The notes beneath the pieces were generated by a model. It was not told the origin of the DNA, made no database searches, and worked only from the letters and a program-made list of their open reading frames with translations. From Microcoleus sp. FACHB-1515 (lineage in GTDB: Bacteria; Cyanobacteriota; Cyanobacteriia; Elainellales; Elainellaceae): DNA of 64,000 nucleotides. The stretch lies in the NCBI RefSeq assembly GCF_014696105.1, contig NZ_JACJPO010000064.1:1-64000 (forward strand), given 5' to 3'. The position numbers were made by a program, and so were the translations under genes. Below, one piece after another: positions 8,206 through 17,378 of the stretch (positions within the stretch are counted from its first letter, which is position 1; every line of letters starts with the position of its first letter).

Positions 8206-8961
8206 TCACAACCCAACTTCCTGCACTTCATTCCAGCTTTGCACCGAAGCGTCTTCACGCTGACAGCGGCGAACGAAGCTACAGCCGTGACAGGCAGAAT
8301 GGGCAGTAGTTTGGGGAAACGGATGGCCTTGGGCGTAGGTTTGCAGCCAGGTTGCCAATCGATCGAGCAGCCCAGCTAATGCTTGCAAATCGCGATCGCG
8401 CTGAGCAACGCTATAGCGAAAGGTCAAGCTTTGCGGTTCGCTCGTTTCTTCGGGCTGCACAAACCAATAGGTCATCGCGACTTGTTCGGGTGCGTAGTGC
8501 GTCGTCATTGTGAGAACGAGCGGATAGAGGCGCGTTTGCCAATTTTCGGCAAGCTGGTTCGATCGCACCGGACGCCCGTAGGTTTTCCAGTCGAAAATTT
8601 GCGCTTCGTCGCCCATCAGCAGCAGATCATAGATAACCGTGAATAAATACCCTTGAAATTCCCAGGTGCGGCGATATTCGCTGTGAGAATAGACATCGGT
8701 GGTGAAGACGGCGGGGGCGGCACTGACGAGCGATCGCACACAGGATTGCAATTGCGCGACTTCCGGATCGATCGCGTCCAGCGTCGTGACGGGCAGACCG
8801 ATCGCGTACTGCTGCACCATGCGGTGAAACTTTGTGCCCCAACCGAGTCGCGCCTGCTGCTCAGCCGTCAGCGGTGATCCCAACTGCTCTAGGAAGCTGT
8901 GCTGGAAGCGGCGGGGACAGGCTTCAATCAGATTGAGCTGGGTTTGCGACAGTCGCATCAT
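8206..8961 (-). CDS. PD-(D/E)XK nuclease-family protein, RecB/AddB C-terminal type
   Basis: 251 residues. The nuclease core is seen in the GWGTKFHRMVQQ helix (GxxxH), the YDLLLMGDEAQIFDWKT stretch with D and DWK, and a following QTRLYPL helix. One cysteine in EACPRRFQ near the N-terminus and three in CHGCSFVRRC at the C-terminus have the spacing of the 4Fe-4S cluster that staples Cas4/AddB-type nucleases. It probably acts on DNA ends during repair, alone or with an unlinked helicase. An ATG pair at 8961/8958 with GAGG upstream is preferred to the GTG at 8976. It lies 22 bp downstream of the fibrillin gene on the same strand, so the two may be co-transcribed. Confidence 0.82.
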   Translation of the reverse strand: MMRLSQTQLNLIEACPRRFQHSFLEQLGSPLTAEQQARLGWGTKFHRMVQQYAIGLPVTTLDAIDPEVAQLQSCVRSLVSAAPAVFTTDVYSHSEYRRTWEFQGYLFTVIYDLLLMGDEAQIFDWKTYGRPVRSNQLAENWQTRLYPLVLTMTTHYAPEQVAMTYWFVQPEETSEPQSLTFRYSVAQRDRDLQALAGLLDRLATWLQTYAQGHPFPQTTAHSACHGCSFVRRCQREDASVQSWNEVQEVGL

Positions 8962-8983
8962 CAGCGGTTTCCTCACGCTTGGA

Positions 8984-9571
8984 TTAAGACGCTTTGGTTA
9001 AGACAAAGACGCTGCCTTCGTTGCCGCGCCCGATTCGCAAATCGTCATCGAGATACGTCACATCCAGCCAGCCTTGCTGGTCGCGATCGCCAATATTAAA
9101 GTCGATCGCTGCAAACTTTTGGCCGGATTCGATCTGCTGAACAAAATCATCGGGGGACTGATAGCCCACGAGTCGTTGCAGACCGATGATCGATCGCTCA
9201 AATTTGACTTGGACGCGGCGATCGTTCACCGGGGTAAATCGAGCGGCAACGCTGACCAAGCCTTCAAGATAAGGCAGTCCGACGACTTCGGCAATGTTGT
9301 AAATGCGGGCTTCGGGGGCACGAATGAACTGGTAGATTTGGCCGAGTTTCAATAAGGGAACCTGCTCGATTCGCAGCAGATCGCGGCTGGTCGTGTAGAG
9401 CAATCGCCAGTTGCCGTCGAGTTTATCGATCGCGCTCAAGGGTTGCGGCGTGGGATTGCGGTCTTCAAGATCGGCGATTTTGGCGAGAATGGCTTGCTGA
9501 TCGGCTGCGGTGGCAAGGAGACCGCGATTTTTCCCGGCGATCGCTTCCAAAAGCGTTGATTTTCCCAGCAT
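8984..9571 (-). CDS. PAP/fibrillin family plastid-lipid-associated protein
   Basis: 195 residues. The family is recognised by KLDGNWRLLYTTSRDLL (around residue 50), the IYNIAEVVGLP segment, and the DDLRIGRGNEGSVFVLTK ending with the GR.g..G.vFVl pattern that closes fibrillin domains. Fibrillins are lipocalin-like proteins of thylakoids and plastoglobules tied to carotenoid or quinone handling and photoprotection. The protein is probably membrane associated, without a transmembrane helix. It precedes the PD-(D/E)XK gene on the same strand. Its exact ligand cannot be told from sequence. Confidence 0.88.
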   Translation of the reverse strand: MLGKSTLLEAIAGKNRGLLATAADQQAILAKIADLEDRNPTPQPLSAIDKLDGNWRLLYTTSRDLLRIEQVPLLKLGQIYQFIRAPEARIYNIAEVVGLPYLEGLVSVAARFTPVNDRRVQVKFERSIIGLQRLVGYQSPDDFVQQIESGQKFAAIDFNIGDRDQQGWLDVTYLDDDLRIGRGNEGSVFVLTKAS

Positions 9572-9651
9572 AATTGCTTATCTCCGAATACACTGGTAGG
9601 TAGACATTGAGTCTGGAAATTCAACTTGCTACAAATTCTTTACGCAAGGGG

Positions 9652-9692
9652 TTGACAAGCGCCTTGACGTGCTGTGAAATTTGGGCTAGTCT
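9652..9692 (+). promoter_or_regulatory. Candidate promoter of the DUF3134 gene
   Basis: TTGACA (9652-9657) with a 17-bp spacer to TGAAAT, or TTGACG (9664-9669) with a 17-bp spacer to TAGTCT, both lie 120-160 bp before the start at 9813. This is a sigma-70-type layout; which pair is used is unclear. Confidence 0.45.
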
Positions 9693-9812
9693 CATCCGGA
9701 TTCGCGAGTTGTTGTGGTGATGCTATAGGACAAGGTGGCGATCGCTGCTTTGCCTTATTCTAAAGCCGCAAGTGGTTCGGAAATACTACTTTTTGAGTTA
9801 AGCGCAGTTGCA

Positions 9813-10055
9813 ATGGTTCACAATCCTGCTTTAAGAGAAACGCCTCGCAATCAGCCCGCCGCTGTCATTCCGCTTCAGCGCGATGCATCGATGCTCGATT
9901 GGCTGGAAAGCACAGGTCGCCTGCTCGATCGCGAAGTGCAAGAGGTTCCTGGCCTCGACGAAAACGAAGAGGAAATCAGCGAATTCTTGGGCGGCGACGA
10001 TGGCGGCTTTGATGTTGATGATGACGATGATGATGACCTCGATCTAGACGACTAG
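9813..10055 (+). CDS. DUF3134 family protein with acidic tail
   Basis: 80 residues. The start at 9813 gives the family opening MVHNPALRETPRNQPAAVIP followed by a SMLDWLESTGRL helix. The longer frame from 9735 has no resemblance upstream. The C-terminus is a run of aspartates (about 15 Asp in the last 20 residues), giving a very acidic, probably unstructured tail. DUF3134 proteins are small cyanobacterial proteins of unknown function. The gene is alone, 62 bp ahead of mraY on the same strand. Confidence 0.8.
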   Translation: MVHNPALRETPRNQPAAVIPLQRDASMLDWLESTGRLLDREVQEVPGLDENEEEISEFLGGDDGGFDVDDDDDDDLDLDD

Positions 10056-10117
10056 AGGGATGAAGCCGATCGCGGCTTTTGGTACGGTGTGGTGTGTGTG
10101 GAGTGAGATAACCAATT

Positions 10118-11209
10118 GTGGACGCAAAGTTTTACACAGATCGATCGCTGGGACTGTCCGGCACAAATCTACTGCTCGCGCTCGGGGTGGGTCTGGGCAG
10201 TGCCGCTTTTCTGATTGACTGGCTGGCGGGACGGGCACTCAATAATTTTTCGCTTGCCCTGCCGCTGCTGATTTCGGCAGTCGCAACGGGCGCGATCGGC
10301 TTCTGGGTCGTTCCCCTACTGCGGCAGCTAAAAATGGGTCAGGTGATTCGCGAAGACGGCCCGCAGGCGCATCTGCAAAAAGCCGGAACGCCGACGATGG
10401 GCGGGATTTTCTTTGTGCCGACAGTGGTTGCGATCGCCCTTGTTCTAACGGGATTTGCACCGAGCGCGATCGCCGTTTCTGCCCTGACGATCGCTTATGC
10501 CGCGATCGGCTGGCTGGACGACTGGCAGATTTTGCGCCGCAAATCGAATAAAGGCATTTCTCCCCGCACGAAACTGGCTCTCCAAATCGGTTTCGGCGCG
10601 TTATTTTGCGCGTGGCTGATGACGCAGCCGACGACGCTGACCACGATCGCCCTTCCCTTGGGTCTTGCCTTACCGCTGGGCTGGCTGTTTGCACCGCTGG
10701 CAGGCTTCGTTCTGGTTGCCGAAAGCAATGCAACGAATCTGACGGATGGTTTGGATGGACTTGCAGGCGGCACGGGTGCGATCGCCTTTTTGGGATTGGG
10801 TGCGATCGTCGCGCCTGCTCACCCGGAACTGATGGTCTTCTGTGCTTGCATGAGCGGCGGCTGTCTCGGATTTCTGCTGCACAATCGCAATCCGGCTTCC
10901 GTCTTCATGGGCGACACGGGTTCGCTGGCGATGGGTGGCGCACTGGCCGCTGTTGCCCTGCTGAGCAATACGCTGTTTGGTCTGCTGATTTTGAGTGGTT
11001 TGTTTCTGGTGGAAACGCTGTCTGTGATCGCGCAAGTGGGCTACTACAAGGCCACGAAGGACAGCAACGGCATCGGCAAGCGCCTGTTCAAAATGGCTCC
11101 GCTGCATCATCATTTGGAACTGACAGGCTGGACGGAAACGCAAGTCGTCGCCCGCTTCTATCTCATCGCCGCGATCCTAGCTGCGGTCTGCCTGTTCTTG
11201 TATTCCTAA
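10118..11209 (+). CDS. mraY: Phospho-N-acetylmuramoyl-pentapeptide transferase MraY
   Basis: 363 residues from a GTG start. MraY transfers phospho-MurNAc-pentapeptide from UDP to undecaprenyl phosphate, forming lipid I in the plasma membrane. Ten or so membrane helices are seen, together with GPQAHLQKAGTPTMGGIFF, the first aspartate pair in GWLDDWQI, the NLTDGLDGLAGG motif, FMGDTGSLAMGG and the histidine-rich APLHHHLELTGW. All catalytic signatures are intact. The last 47 bp overlap the end of the convergent TspO-like gene. It is not in a mur cluster, as usual for cyanobacteria. Confidence 0.97.
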   Translation: MDAKFYTDRSLGLSGTNLLLALGVGLGSAAFLIDWLAGRALNNFSLALPLLISAVATGAIGFWVVPLLRQLKMGQVIREDGPQAHLQKAGTPTMGGIFFVPTVVAIALVLTGFAPSAIAVSALTIAYAAIGWLDDWQILRRKSNKGISPRTKLALQIGFGALFCAWLMTQPTTLTTIALPLGLALPLGWLFAPLAGFVLVAESNATNLTDGLDGLAGGTGAIAFLGLGAIVAPAHPELMVFCACMSGGCLGFLLHNRNPASVFMGDTGSLAMGGALAAVALLSNTLFGLLILSGLFLVETLSVIAQVGYYKATKDSNGIGKRLFKMAPLHHHLELTGWTETQVVARFYLIAAILAAVCLFLYS

Positions 11210-11966
11210 GCGCCAACCCCGCAAGTCCGATCGCCAAAATCCCCGCCACGATCGCTACAGGCCGCTGATCGAAATGGCGAACCGCGATCGCCACATACGC
11301 CCACACAAACACGATCGCAAACGCCGTATCCTGCTGCTGTAGGACGGCGTTTGCTGCAAGAATGGCTCCGATGATCAGCATGACGATCGCCCAAACGGTC
11401 GGACTGAAACCGCCGCCGTTCCAGCCGCTACTGTCAAGCGCAGAGGCGACATTGACGATCGTCGCGACGCAAATCCACGCCAGATAAACGCTAATCGGAA
11501 TATCCACCAGCCAGCGCTCCAGCCGCGAAACGCGCTGCATTCGGGCGAACCAGTTGCGATTGTCGATCGTCCGCAACCGCACATACACGACGATCAGCGG
11601 CAGCAAAATTCCGACGATCGCAATCACCGAAGCCCAAAACTGTTCTGCCTGAAACAGTAGCACCCAGGCAATTTGAGCAACGCAGGCGATCGCCAGCCAA
11701 TATTCCATCCGCCGCAAACGGCCATTGTGCGACATCAAGACTTGATAAACGCCCAGGCCAATTAGCCCCAGATAAATCACGCCCCAGATTGCAAAGGCGT
11801 AGTTGGCGGGCAAAACGAGCAAATTTTGAAATCGCGTGTTGGCAATCTCGCCAATGTTCAACCCGTTCGGCGGATAGAGATTTGAGAGGGTGTTGACGGC
11901 CAACGTTCCCAAAATGGCGATCAAGGTGACAAGCGATCGAACCGAGTCGGCGCGAGAAGATTTCAT
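11163..11966 (-). CDS. TspO/MBR-related multispanning membrane protein
   Basis: 267 residues with about eight hydrophobic segments. The sequence NLYPPNGLNIGEIANTRFQN followed by PANYAFAIWGVIYLGL is typical of the long cyanobacterial proteins called tryptophan-rich sensory proteins. These are longer than classical five-helix TspO. Classical TspO binds porphyrins and controls stress responses; whether this long form does so is unknown. Its 3' end overlaps the 3' end of mraY by 47 bp on the opposite strand, so the C-terminal ~15 residues (rich in Arg and Gly) are constrained by mraY. Confidence 0.72.
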   Translation of the reverse strand: MKSSRADSVRSLVTLIAILGTLAVNTLSNLYPPNGLNIGEIANTRFQNLLVLPANYAFAIWGVIYLGLIGLGVYQVLMSHNGRLRRMEYWLAIACVAQIAWVLLFQAEQFWASVIAIVGILLPLIVVYVRLRTIDNRNWFARMQRVSRLERWLVDIPISVYLAWICVATIVNVASALDSSGWNGGGFSPTVWAIVMLIIGAILAANAVLQQQDTAFAIVFVWAYVAIAVRHFDQRPVAIVAGILAIGLAGLALRNTRTGRPQLGSRR

Positions 11967-12230
11967 GGCGCGAGCGATCGAGGGGTAATGAAGACTTCGC
12001 TACTCAGTTTCTTGCAGTTGCCGCATTCTCGCAACCAAAGCAGGGCTGATCCCCGCAAAAGTAGCAACACCCACACCAGGAAAATTATTTCTTGGCAACT
12101 GCGCTTAATTGCAAAAAGCATTGACCTCGCAAGATTTGGGAGATTTTCACAAAGATGCGGAATAATGTGGAGCGGGCGCAAATCCGATCGATTCAACTTC
12201 GGTGATCCGCTGCGCTTTCGAGGTGCATTT

Positions 12231-12245
12231 GTTCTACATTAGAAC
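12231..12245. promoter_or_regulatory. Perfect palindrome upstream of the sbcC-like gene
   Basis: GTTCTA-CAT-TAGAAC lies 42 bp before the start codon, in the 320-bp divergent gap (11967-12287) between the TspO-like gene and this gene. It could be an operator. It does not match the cyanobacterial LexA consensus. Just after it is a TACGCTACGCTGCCTTCGGG stretch that resembles a dispersed intergenic motif common in cyanobacteria. Nothing else is evident in the gap. Confidence 0.4.
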
Positions 12246-12287
12246 GGATTGGCGATACGCTACGCTGCCTTCGGGCGCAGGTGAGTT

Positions 12288-15047
12288 ATGCAGATTCTTT
12301 CGGTTGCGCTCAAAAACTTTAAGTCGCACAGCGATCGCGAATTTCAGTTTCAGGCCGGGACGAACGCGATTTGCGGCGAAAACGGAGCCGGAAAAAGCAG
12401 CATTTTGGAAGCGATCGCCTGGACGCTGTTCAACCACACAGGCGCTTACAACAAAGAAGATTTGATTCGCAATGGCGCGAGTAGCGCACAGGTGACAGTT
12501 CGGTTTGTCAGCAATCGCGATGGCCGCACCTACGAAGTGCAGCGCTGCACGACGAAAGGCTACACGCTCTACGACCCGCAGCTTAACGTCAAACTTGACT
12601 ACAAGCTGATTAACGAGGAAGTGATGCCTTGGCTGCGGCAGCAGTTCAACGTCGCACCGGGAACGGATTTGGCACGACTGTTCGCCAATACGATCGGCGT
12701 CCCGCAAGGCACGTTCACAGCGGCATTTCTGGAAACGACCGAAAATCGCCGCAAAGTCTTCGATTCCATCCTCAAAGTCGAAGAATACAAATCGCTGCAT
12801 CGCGATCTAAAGCCGCTGGAAGATTTGGCAAAGGCAGAAGTTGAACAGCTCGATCGCAAAATTACCGAGTGCGAAGAAGCGTTGCAGGAATGGGATGCGC
12901 TGAAGGAGCGGCGATCGATCGTCCACAGCGAAATCACCCAAAACCAAGCAAACCTCGCCCAACTGCAAACCAAACTCACACAGCTTCAAGCGGAAAAAGA
13001 CCGACTCGCCACGCAAGCGCAAGTTGTCCAGCAGCTTCAGGCAAACGTGCAAAAGGCGATCGCGCAAGCAGAAGGCAAACGGCAGGCGAATCAAGTTCTC
13101 AGGCAGTCGGTCGATCGCGCTCAGCAAGCCGTCGCCATCTGCACGGCCAAACGCAGCAGCTATCAGGCTTTCCAGCAGGCCGAAACCGCCTTGAAATCGC
13201 TCGATGAGCAGATCAAACAGCGGCAGCAGTTGCAAAAATCGCGGGACGTTCAGCAACAAGCGTTGCGCGATCGCCAAGCGGAACTCACCAAGCTTTCCCT
13301 GCAACTCGATCGACTGATTGAAGCCGAAGCGGAAATTGAGACGCTGAAGCCGCAGATCGATCGCCAGCAAGATTTGGAGCAAAAGCAGCAGGGCGCGATC
13401 GCAGAACTCCAGCAGCTTCAAACCTTTCAGCGCGAACAGCAAACCGCCGCCAAACAGTTCAGCAAAATTCAGAAAGACCTCGATCGACTGACGAAAGAAA
13501 TCAGCCGCATCGAGCAGCTTGAAGCGCAAGTGGAGCAGTTGCCGCATTTGGAGCAGCAGCGCGATCGCCTGCAAGCCCAAATTACTCGCGTGGAAGCTGC
13601 CCGCCAGTTTGAAAGCGAATTAAGCCAGCTTTTTACGTCTGCGAAGGATCAGCGCGATCGCCAAGCGGATGCCGCCAGCCAAGCCGCAACGATTCTGTGG
13701 CAGCTACGGCAGCAATTTCCGCAGGCCAGCAGTGCGTTCGACACGGTGATGACGACGCTGCAATCTGAGGTGAATCTGAACAATACGCTGCTGCAATCGC
13801 TGCAAGGCATCTTGGCCGATTTGAATCAGCAAACGGCGATCGATCAGCTTCAAGCCCAACTCCAGACCGTTAAGCGCCAAATTGAAACCGCCCAGAAGCA
13901 GCAGGCCGAAGTCGCTACGCTGACGGCTCGCCAAGAGCAAGAAAACGATTTGCGCGATCAGGCGATCGCCCTCGACAAACGCCTGCAAGAACTCAAAGCC
14001 GCGCTGACGAAGGAATCTTACTGGCAAGAGCAGCGATCGCTCCTCACGACTGCGCTCAATCAGCTTAATGATCCGAGAGGTCGCAGTCAGCTTTTGGGAC
14101 AGCAGCTAGAGCAGCGATTCCAGCTTCAGCAGAATTTCAACTTTGTTCAGCAAACCTTGGAGCCGATGCAGCAGGCGATCGATTCGATCGCGCTTCAGCT
14201 TGCCGCCTTTGCCAGTTTGGATGAGCAGATCGAAGCGCAACAGGCGATTCGGCAGCAGCACCAAAGCGACTACCTGATTTATCTGGAGCATCAAAAGGAT
14301 GCAAACAGTTTAGGCGAACTAGAAGCGCAGATGCAGGGCGCGATCGCGCAACTGCAAACCCTTGAAATTCAGCAGCGCGAACTAGAGCAGCAGTACGCCG
14401 CACAAAGTCAACAGTACAATCCCCAGCAGTATGAGCAGGTTGAAACGGAATGGGGAGAAGTGCGATCGGCCTGCGATCGACTGGTTGGCAGTTTGCCGCA
14501 GCAGCAAGCACTATTAGCCGAACTCGACGCACGGCTGAGCCGTTTGCAGTCAGTGGCCGAACAGCGGGATTCCGCCCGCAGCGACCTCAAGCAGCGCGAA
14601 CAAGTCCGCAAATTCATCGCTTTTGCCCGCAAAGCCTACAAAGATGCTGGCCCCCGCATCACCGAGCGCTATGTGCAGTCCATCTCTCGCGAAGCTGACA
14701 GGCTGTTCCGCGAACTGATGAACCGTCCCAACATCGCCCTCGAATGGACACGCGACTACGAAATCATCCTGCAAGAAGGCGCACACACGCGCCGCTTTGT
14801 GAATCTATCAGGTGGTGAACAGATGTGTGCGGCCTTGGCCGTCCGGCTTGCGCTGCTGCGTGTTCTCGCGGATTTGGATGTTGCTTTCTTTGATGAACCG
14901 ACGACGAACATGGATCGCCCACGTCGCGACAGCTTGGCCGAAGCAATCGCCAATATCAGAACCTTCCGCCAAATTTTTGTGATCAGCCATGACGATACCT
15001 TTGAGAAAGTGACGGAAAACGTGATTTTGGTGACTCGCGAAGTGTAG
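12288..15047 (+). CDS. SbcC/Rad50-like SMC-family ATPase
   Basis: 919 residues. The N-terminal ATPase half has a Walker A in CGENGAGKSS near residue 31. A very long Gln-rich coiled-coil region follows (about residues 170-740). The C-terminal half has the signature NLSGGEQMCAALAVRLALL and Walker B VAFFDEPTTNMD. Rad50/SbcC partners with the Mre11/SbcD nuclease to process DNA ends and hairpins. No sbcD lies next to it. I find no CxxC zinc-hook motif in the middle: the few cysteines are isolated. The tip of the coil may therefore dimerise differently. The start has no strong ribosome-binding site but begins exactly at the conserved MQILSVALKNFKSH. Confidence 0.88.
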   Translation: MQILSVALKNFKSHSDREFQFQAGTNAICGENGAGKSSILEAIAWTLFNHTGAYNKEDLIRNGASSAQVTVRFVSNRDGRTYEVQRCTTKGYTLYDPQLNVKLDYKLINEEVMPWLRQQFNVAPGTDLARLFANTIGVPQGTFTAAFLETTENRRKVFDSILKVEEYKSLHRDLKPLEDLAKAEVEQLDRKITECEEALQEWDALKERRSIVHSEITQNQANLAQLQTKLTQLQAEKDRLATQAQVVQQLQANVQKAIAQAEGKRQANQVLRQSVDRAQQAVAICTAKRSSYQAFQQAETALKSLDEQIKQRQQLQKSRDVQQQALRDRQAELTKLSLQLDRLIEAEAEIETLKPQIDRQQDLEQKQQGAIAELQQLQTFQREQQTAAKQFSKIQKDLDRLTKEISRIEQLEAQVEQLPHLEQQRDRLQAQITRVEAARQFESELSQLFTSAKDQRDRQADAASQAATILWQLRQQFPQASSAFDTVMTTLQSEVNLNNTLLQSLQGILADLNQQTAIDQLQAQLQTVKRQIETAQKQQAEVATLTARQEQENDLRDQAIALDKRLQELKAALTKESYWQEQRSLLTTALNQLNDPRGRSQLLGQQLEQRFQLQQNFNFVQQTLEPMQQAIDSIALQLAAFASLDEQIEAQQAIRQQHQSDYLIYLEHQKDANSLGELEAQMQGAIAQLQTLEIQQRELEQQYAAQSQQYNPQQYEQVETEWGEVRSACDRLVGSLPQQQALLAELDARLSRLQSVAEQRDSARSDLKQREQVRKFIAFARKAYKDAGPRITERYVQSISREADRLFRELMNRPNIALEWTRDYEIILQEGAHTRRFVNLSGGEQMCAALAVRLALLRVLADLDVAFFDEPTTNMDRPRRDSLAEAIANIRTFRQIFVISHDDTFEKVTENVILVTREV

Positions 15048-15167
15048 AAGACGACACCGTTCGGACAAGCCGCGATCGCGTATCGACCACAGCAGGATGA
15101 CAAATGCCCTATCTTCAGAGCGGCGCGGAAGACCCAGCACCATTCAAACCGCAAATCCGGTTGCTGC

Positions 15168-17249
15168 CTAATCTCGAACGCCGACTCCTTTTTCTGCCAA
15201 GCTGTTTGTCTGATTCGATCGCCGCTCCAGCCGCACCCACTGCTGACTCGGTTGCCCCACGCCATACGTGAGCGCATAGCTGCGAGCCAAAAGCCAAAAC
15301 CAAAGTTGCGGAGAGCGAGCTTCGATCCAGGCTTGATTCGATCGCGCCCAAGCCGGAAGCCAGCCGAACAGCCAGCTTAAAAGTGCCTCGATCGTAAAGC
15401 TGAAGTAGCTGCCCAGCCAGCGCACCAAATCTTTCGTTCCGGCAAGCTGCCAGATCCACAGCAGCAAAGCCGGATTTTTGCTCGCTGCCTTGAGTGCCAT
15501 GCGGTTGAACGGAATCCAACCCGCTCGGTCTTTAATGAAGCGATCGGCCACTTGCGGATCTTCAGCCGCCAAAATGCCAAAAAACGTGTTTAGCATCGCA
15601 TTCACCTTTTGCGGCTGCATAAATTTTCCGGTCGGAACCATCATGCCTTTCGAGAACATCCACGTGACTGCGACATTGCTTTGATAGGCACGAATGCGAT
15701 CGAGATGATGCGCTTTCAGCAAATCATGCCGCAAAGCTGTATCGAGCAAATCGGTTAAGCGCGGCAGATTTCGCACCAGCGAGCCGAAGCCTGTGAAAAC
15801 CAAGGGTGACTGAAGTGAAGCAGCATCTCCAATGGCAAGGAGGCGATCGAACGCGACACGGCGATCGGTTCCACTCGTGCTGAAGTGACCTGGAATATAG
15901 CCGAAGGTCGGCTTTTTCCACTCCAGGGCGTCCATGTCGCAGCGACGATATTCCGGCAGAATGCTGAAAAAATCTTCATACATTTCCAAAAGCGAACCGG
16001 GATTTTCGGGATTCACCTGATGGTAGTGGAACAGATAGATCGCCAATTCCTGATCGCGACCGGGAAACAGTTCCCAAATGAGCTGTCGTCCGCGTGAAAT
16101 GTCGCCGTGCGTGAACAGCACATCGCCATACTGTGAATCCCACACTTCCGGCTCAAAGCCGCGCTTGATCACCGCACCCACAGTGGGACACACACTGTCG
16201 AACGCTCGCCCGCCGTTGAGCTGCCACGCGATCGGAGAAGCCGTGCCCATCGCATCGATTAGCAGTCGCCCTTGTGCGGATCGATCGCGCTCTGTCGGTA
16301 GATGCGTTGTGTGAATCGTGACGCGATCGCCACCAATGTCTGCCCGCTCAAATTCCGTTTCATCCCAGATTTCGCCGCCTGCCGCCTTGAACTTTTCGCC
16401 GCACAGATGTAGAAGTTTTTCGGCATCAATCGCCACGTTCAACACCTGAGGCGTATGCAGAACCGGAGCTTTCGCCACAGCGGGATTGTTTGCATCAAAA
16501 AACTTGCTGAATCCATCGACATATTCACGGGCGATCAAGCCTTCAAACTCGGCCACTGTGAACAAACCCAGCGAAATTACGCTTTGAAATTCATCGCGCG
16601 AAATGTTCCATTCACGATTCATATAGCCGTAGGGCAAGCGCTCGATCAGCAAGACGCGATAGCCCAATCGCGCCATCACAGTCGCATGAATCACGCCCAA
16701 CGCGCCACCGACATAGATCAAATCGTAGGAAATCGGAGCGGAATTCGCTTCAGAATCATCTTGCTGAAAAATCACCTGCTTGGGCGTTTGCGGACGGCGG
16801 ACACTTTCGCGCCAGCGCTGTTCCCACCAGTAGACGCGATCGAGGCTATATTCGCCATTGGGCATCTTTTGGAAATAGCGCACCGTCAGCGGGTAGCGAT
16901 CGGCCAGTGCCTCAAAAACCGATCGCCCGTTCAAGGCAGGCGGTTCAGGATATTGATGCGGAAATGCTTGCCGCAACTCGCGCTGAAGCTGCTGCAAAAT
17001 CGCCTTTTCAGACTGGACGGGATTGCCCCAGCGAAACACTTTCAGGTAGGTCGATCGCTGCACCGACCACAGGAAAATCGAGAGTTCTTCCGAAACCCGA
17101 TTAGATCCAGATGTAGTGTCAAAGCTCAAGCAGCAGCCATCGGGCGTAGGGCGTTTTTGCCCGGCGATCGGCGTGTATTTTTGGTGCAGCCAAGTGAGGA
17201 CGGCGGCTGTTTCAAAAGTAGGAATTTCGATATAGAGGATTTCTTTCAT
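15168..17249 (-). CDS. cruA: CruA-type lycopene cyclase (FAD-dependent)
   Basis: 693 residues. After a ~170-residue N-terminal region there is a Rossmann strand DLIYVGGALGVIHATVMARLGY and LIERLPYG, as in CruA/CruP cyclases. A GDAASLQSPLVFTGFGSL FAD-binding motif is present near residue 475. CruA proteins cyclise lycopene to gamma/beta-carotene in many cyanobacteria; the related CruP is shorter and affects carotene redox state. The length, long N-terminal extension and C-terminal membrane-associated helices favour CruA. The gene stands alone, divergent from the small gene at 17379. The alternative is a CruA-like oxidoreductase of other function. Confidence 0.7.
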   Translation of the reverse strand: MKEILYIEIPTFETAAVLTWLHQKYTPIAGQKRPTPDGCCLSFDTTSGSNRVSEELSIFLWSVQRSTYLKVFRWGNPVQSEKAILQQLQRELRQAFPHQYPEPPALNGRSVFEALADRYPLTVRYFQKMPNGEYSLDRVYWWEQRWRESVRRPQTPKQVIFQQDDSEANSAPISYDLIYVGGALGVIHATVMARLGYRVLLIERLPYGYMNREWNISRDEFQSVISLGLFTVAEFEGLIAREYVDGFSKFFDANNPAVAKAPVLHTPQVLNVAIDAEKLLHLCGEKFKAAGGEIWDETEFERADIGGDRVTIHTTHLPTERDRSAQGRLLIDAMGTASPIAWQLNGGRAFDSVCPTVGAVIKRGFEPEVWDSQYGDVLFTHGDISRGRQLIWELFPGRDQELAIYLFHYHQVNPENPGSLLEMYEDFFSILPEYRRCDMDALEWKKPTFGYIPGHFSTSGTDRRVAFDRLLAIGDAASLQSPLVFTGFGSLVRNLPRLTDLLDTALRHDLLKAHHLDRIRAYQSNVAVTWMFSKGMMVPTGKFMQPQKVNAMLNTFFGILAAEDPQVADRFIKDRAGWIPFNRMALKAASKNPALLLWIWQLAGTKDLVRWLGSYFSFTIEALLSWLFGWLPAWARSNQAWIEARSPQLWFWLLARSYALTYGVGQPSQQWVRLERRSNQTNSLAEKGVGVRD

Positions 17250-17378
17250 CAGAGCGATCGTGAATTGGGCAAACTACCTGCCAGTACAGAGTCAACGGGG
17301 ATCAAAGTGCGATAAACTGCCGATACGTTCAAATAAAAAACTTTACAAGCCTCTCAGAATTTTAAGAAACACACTCCT

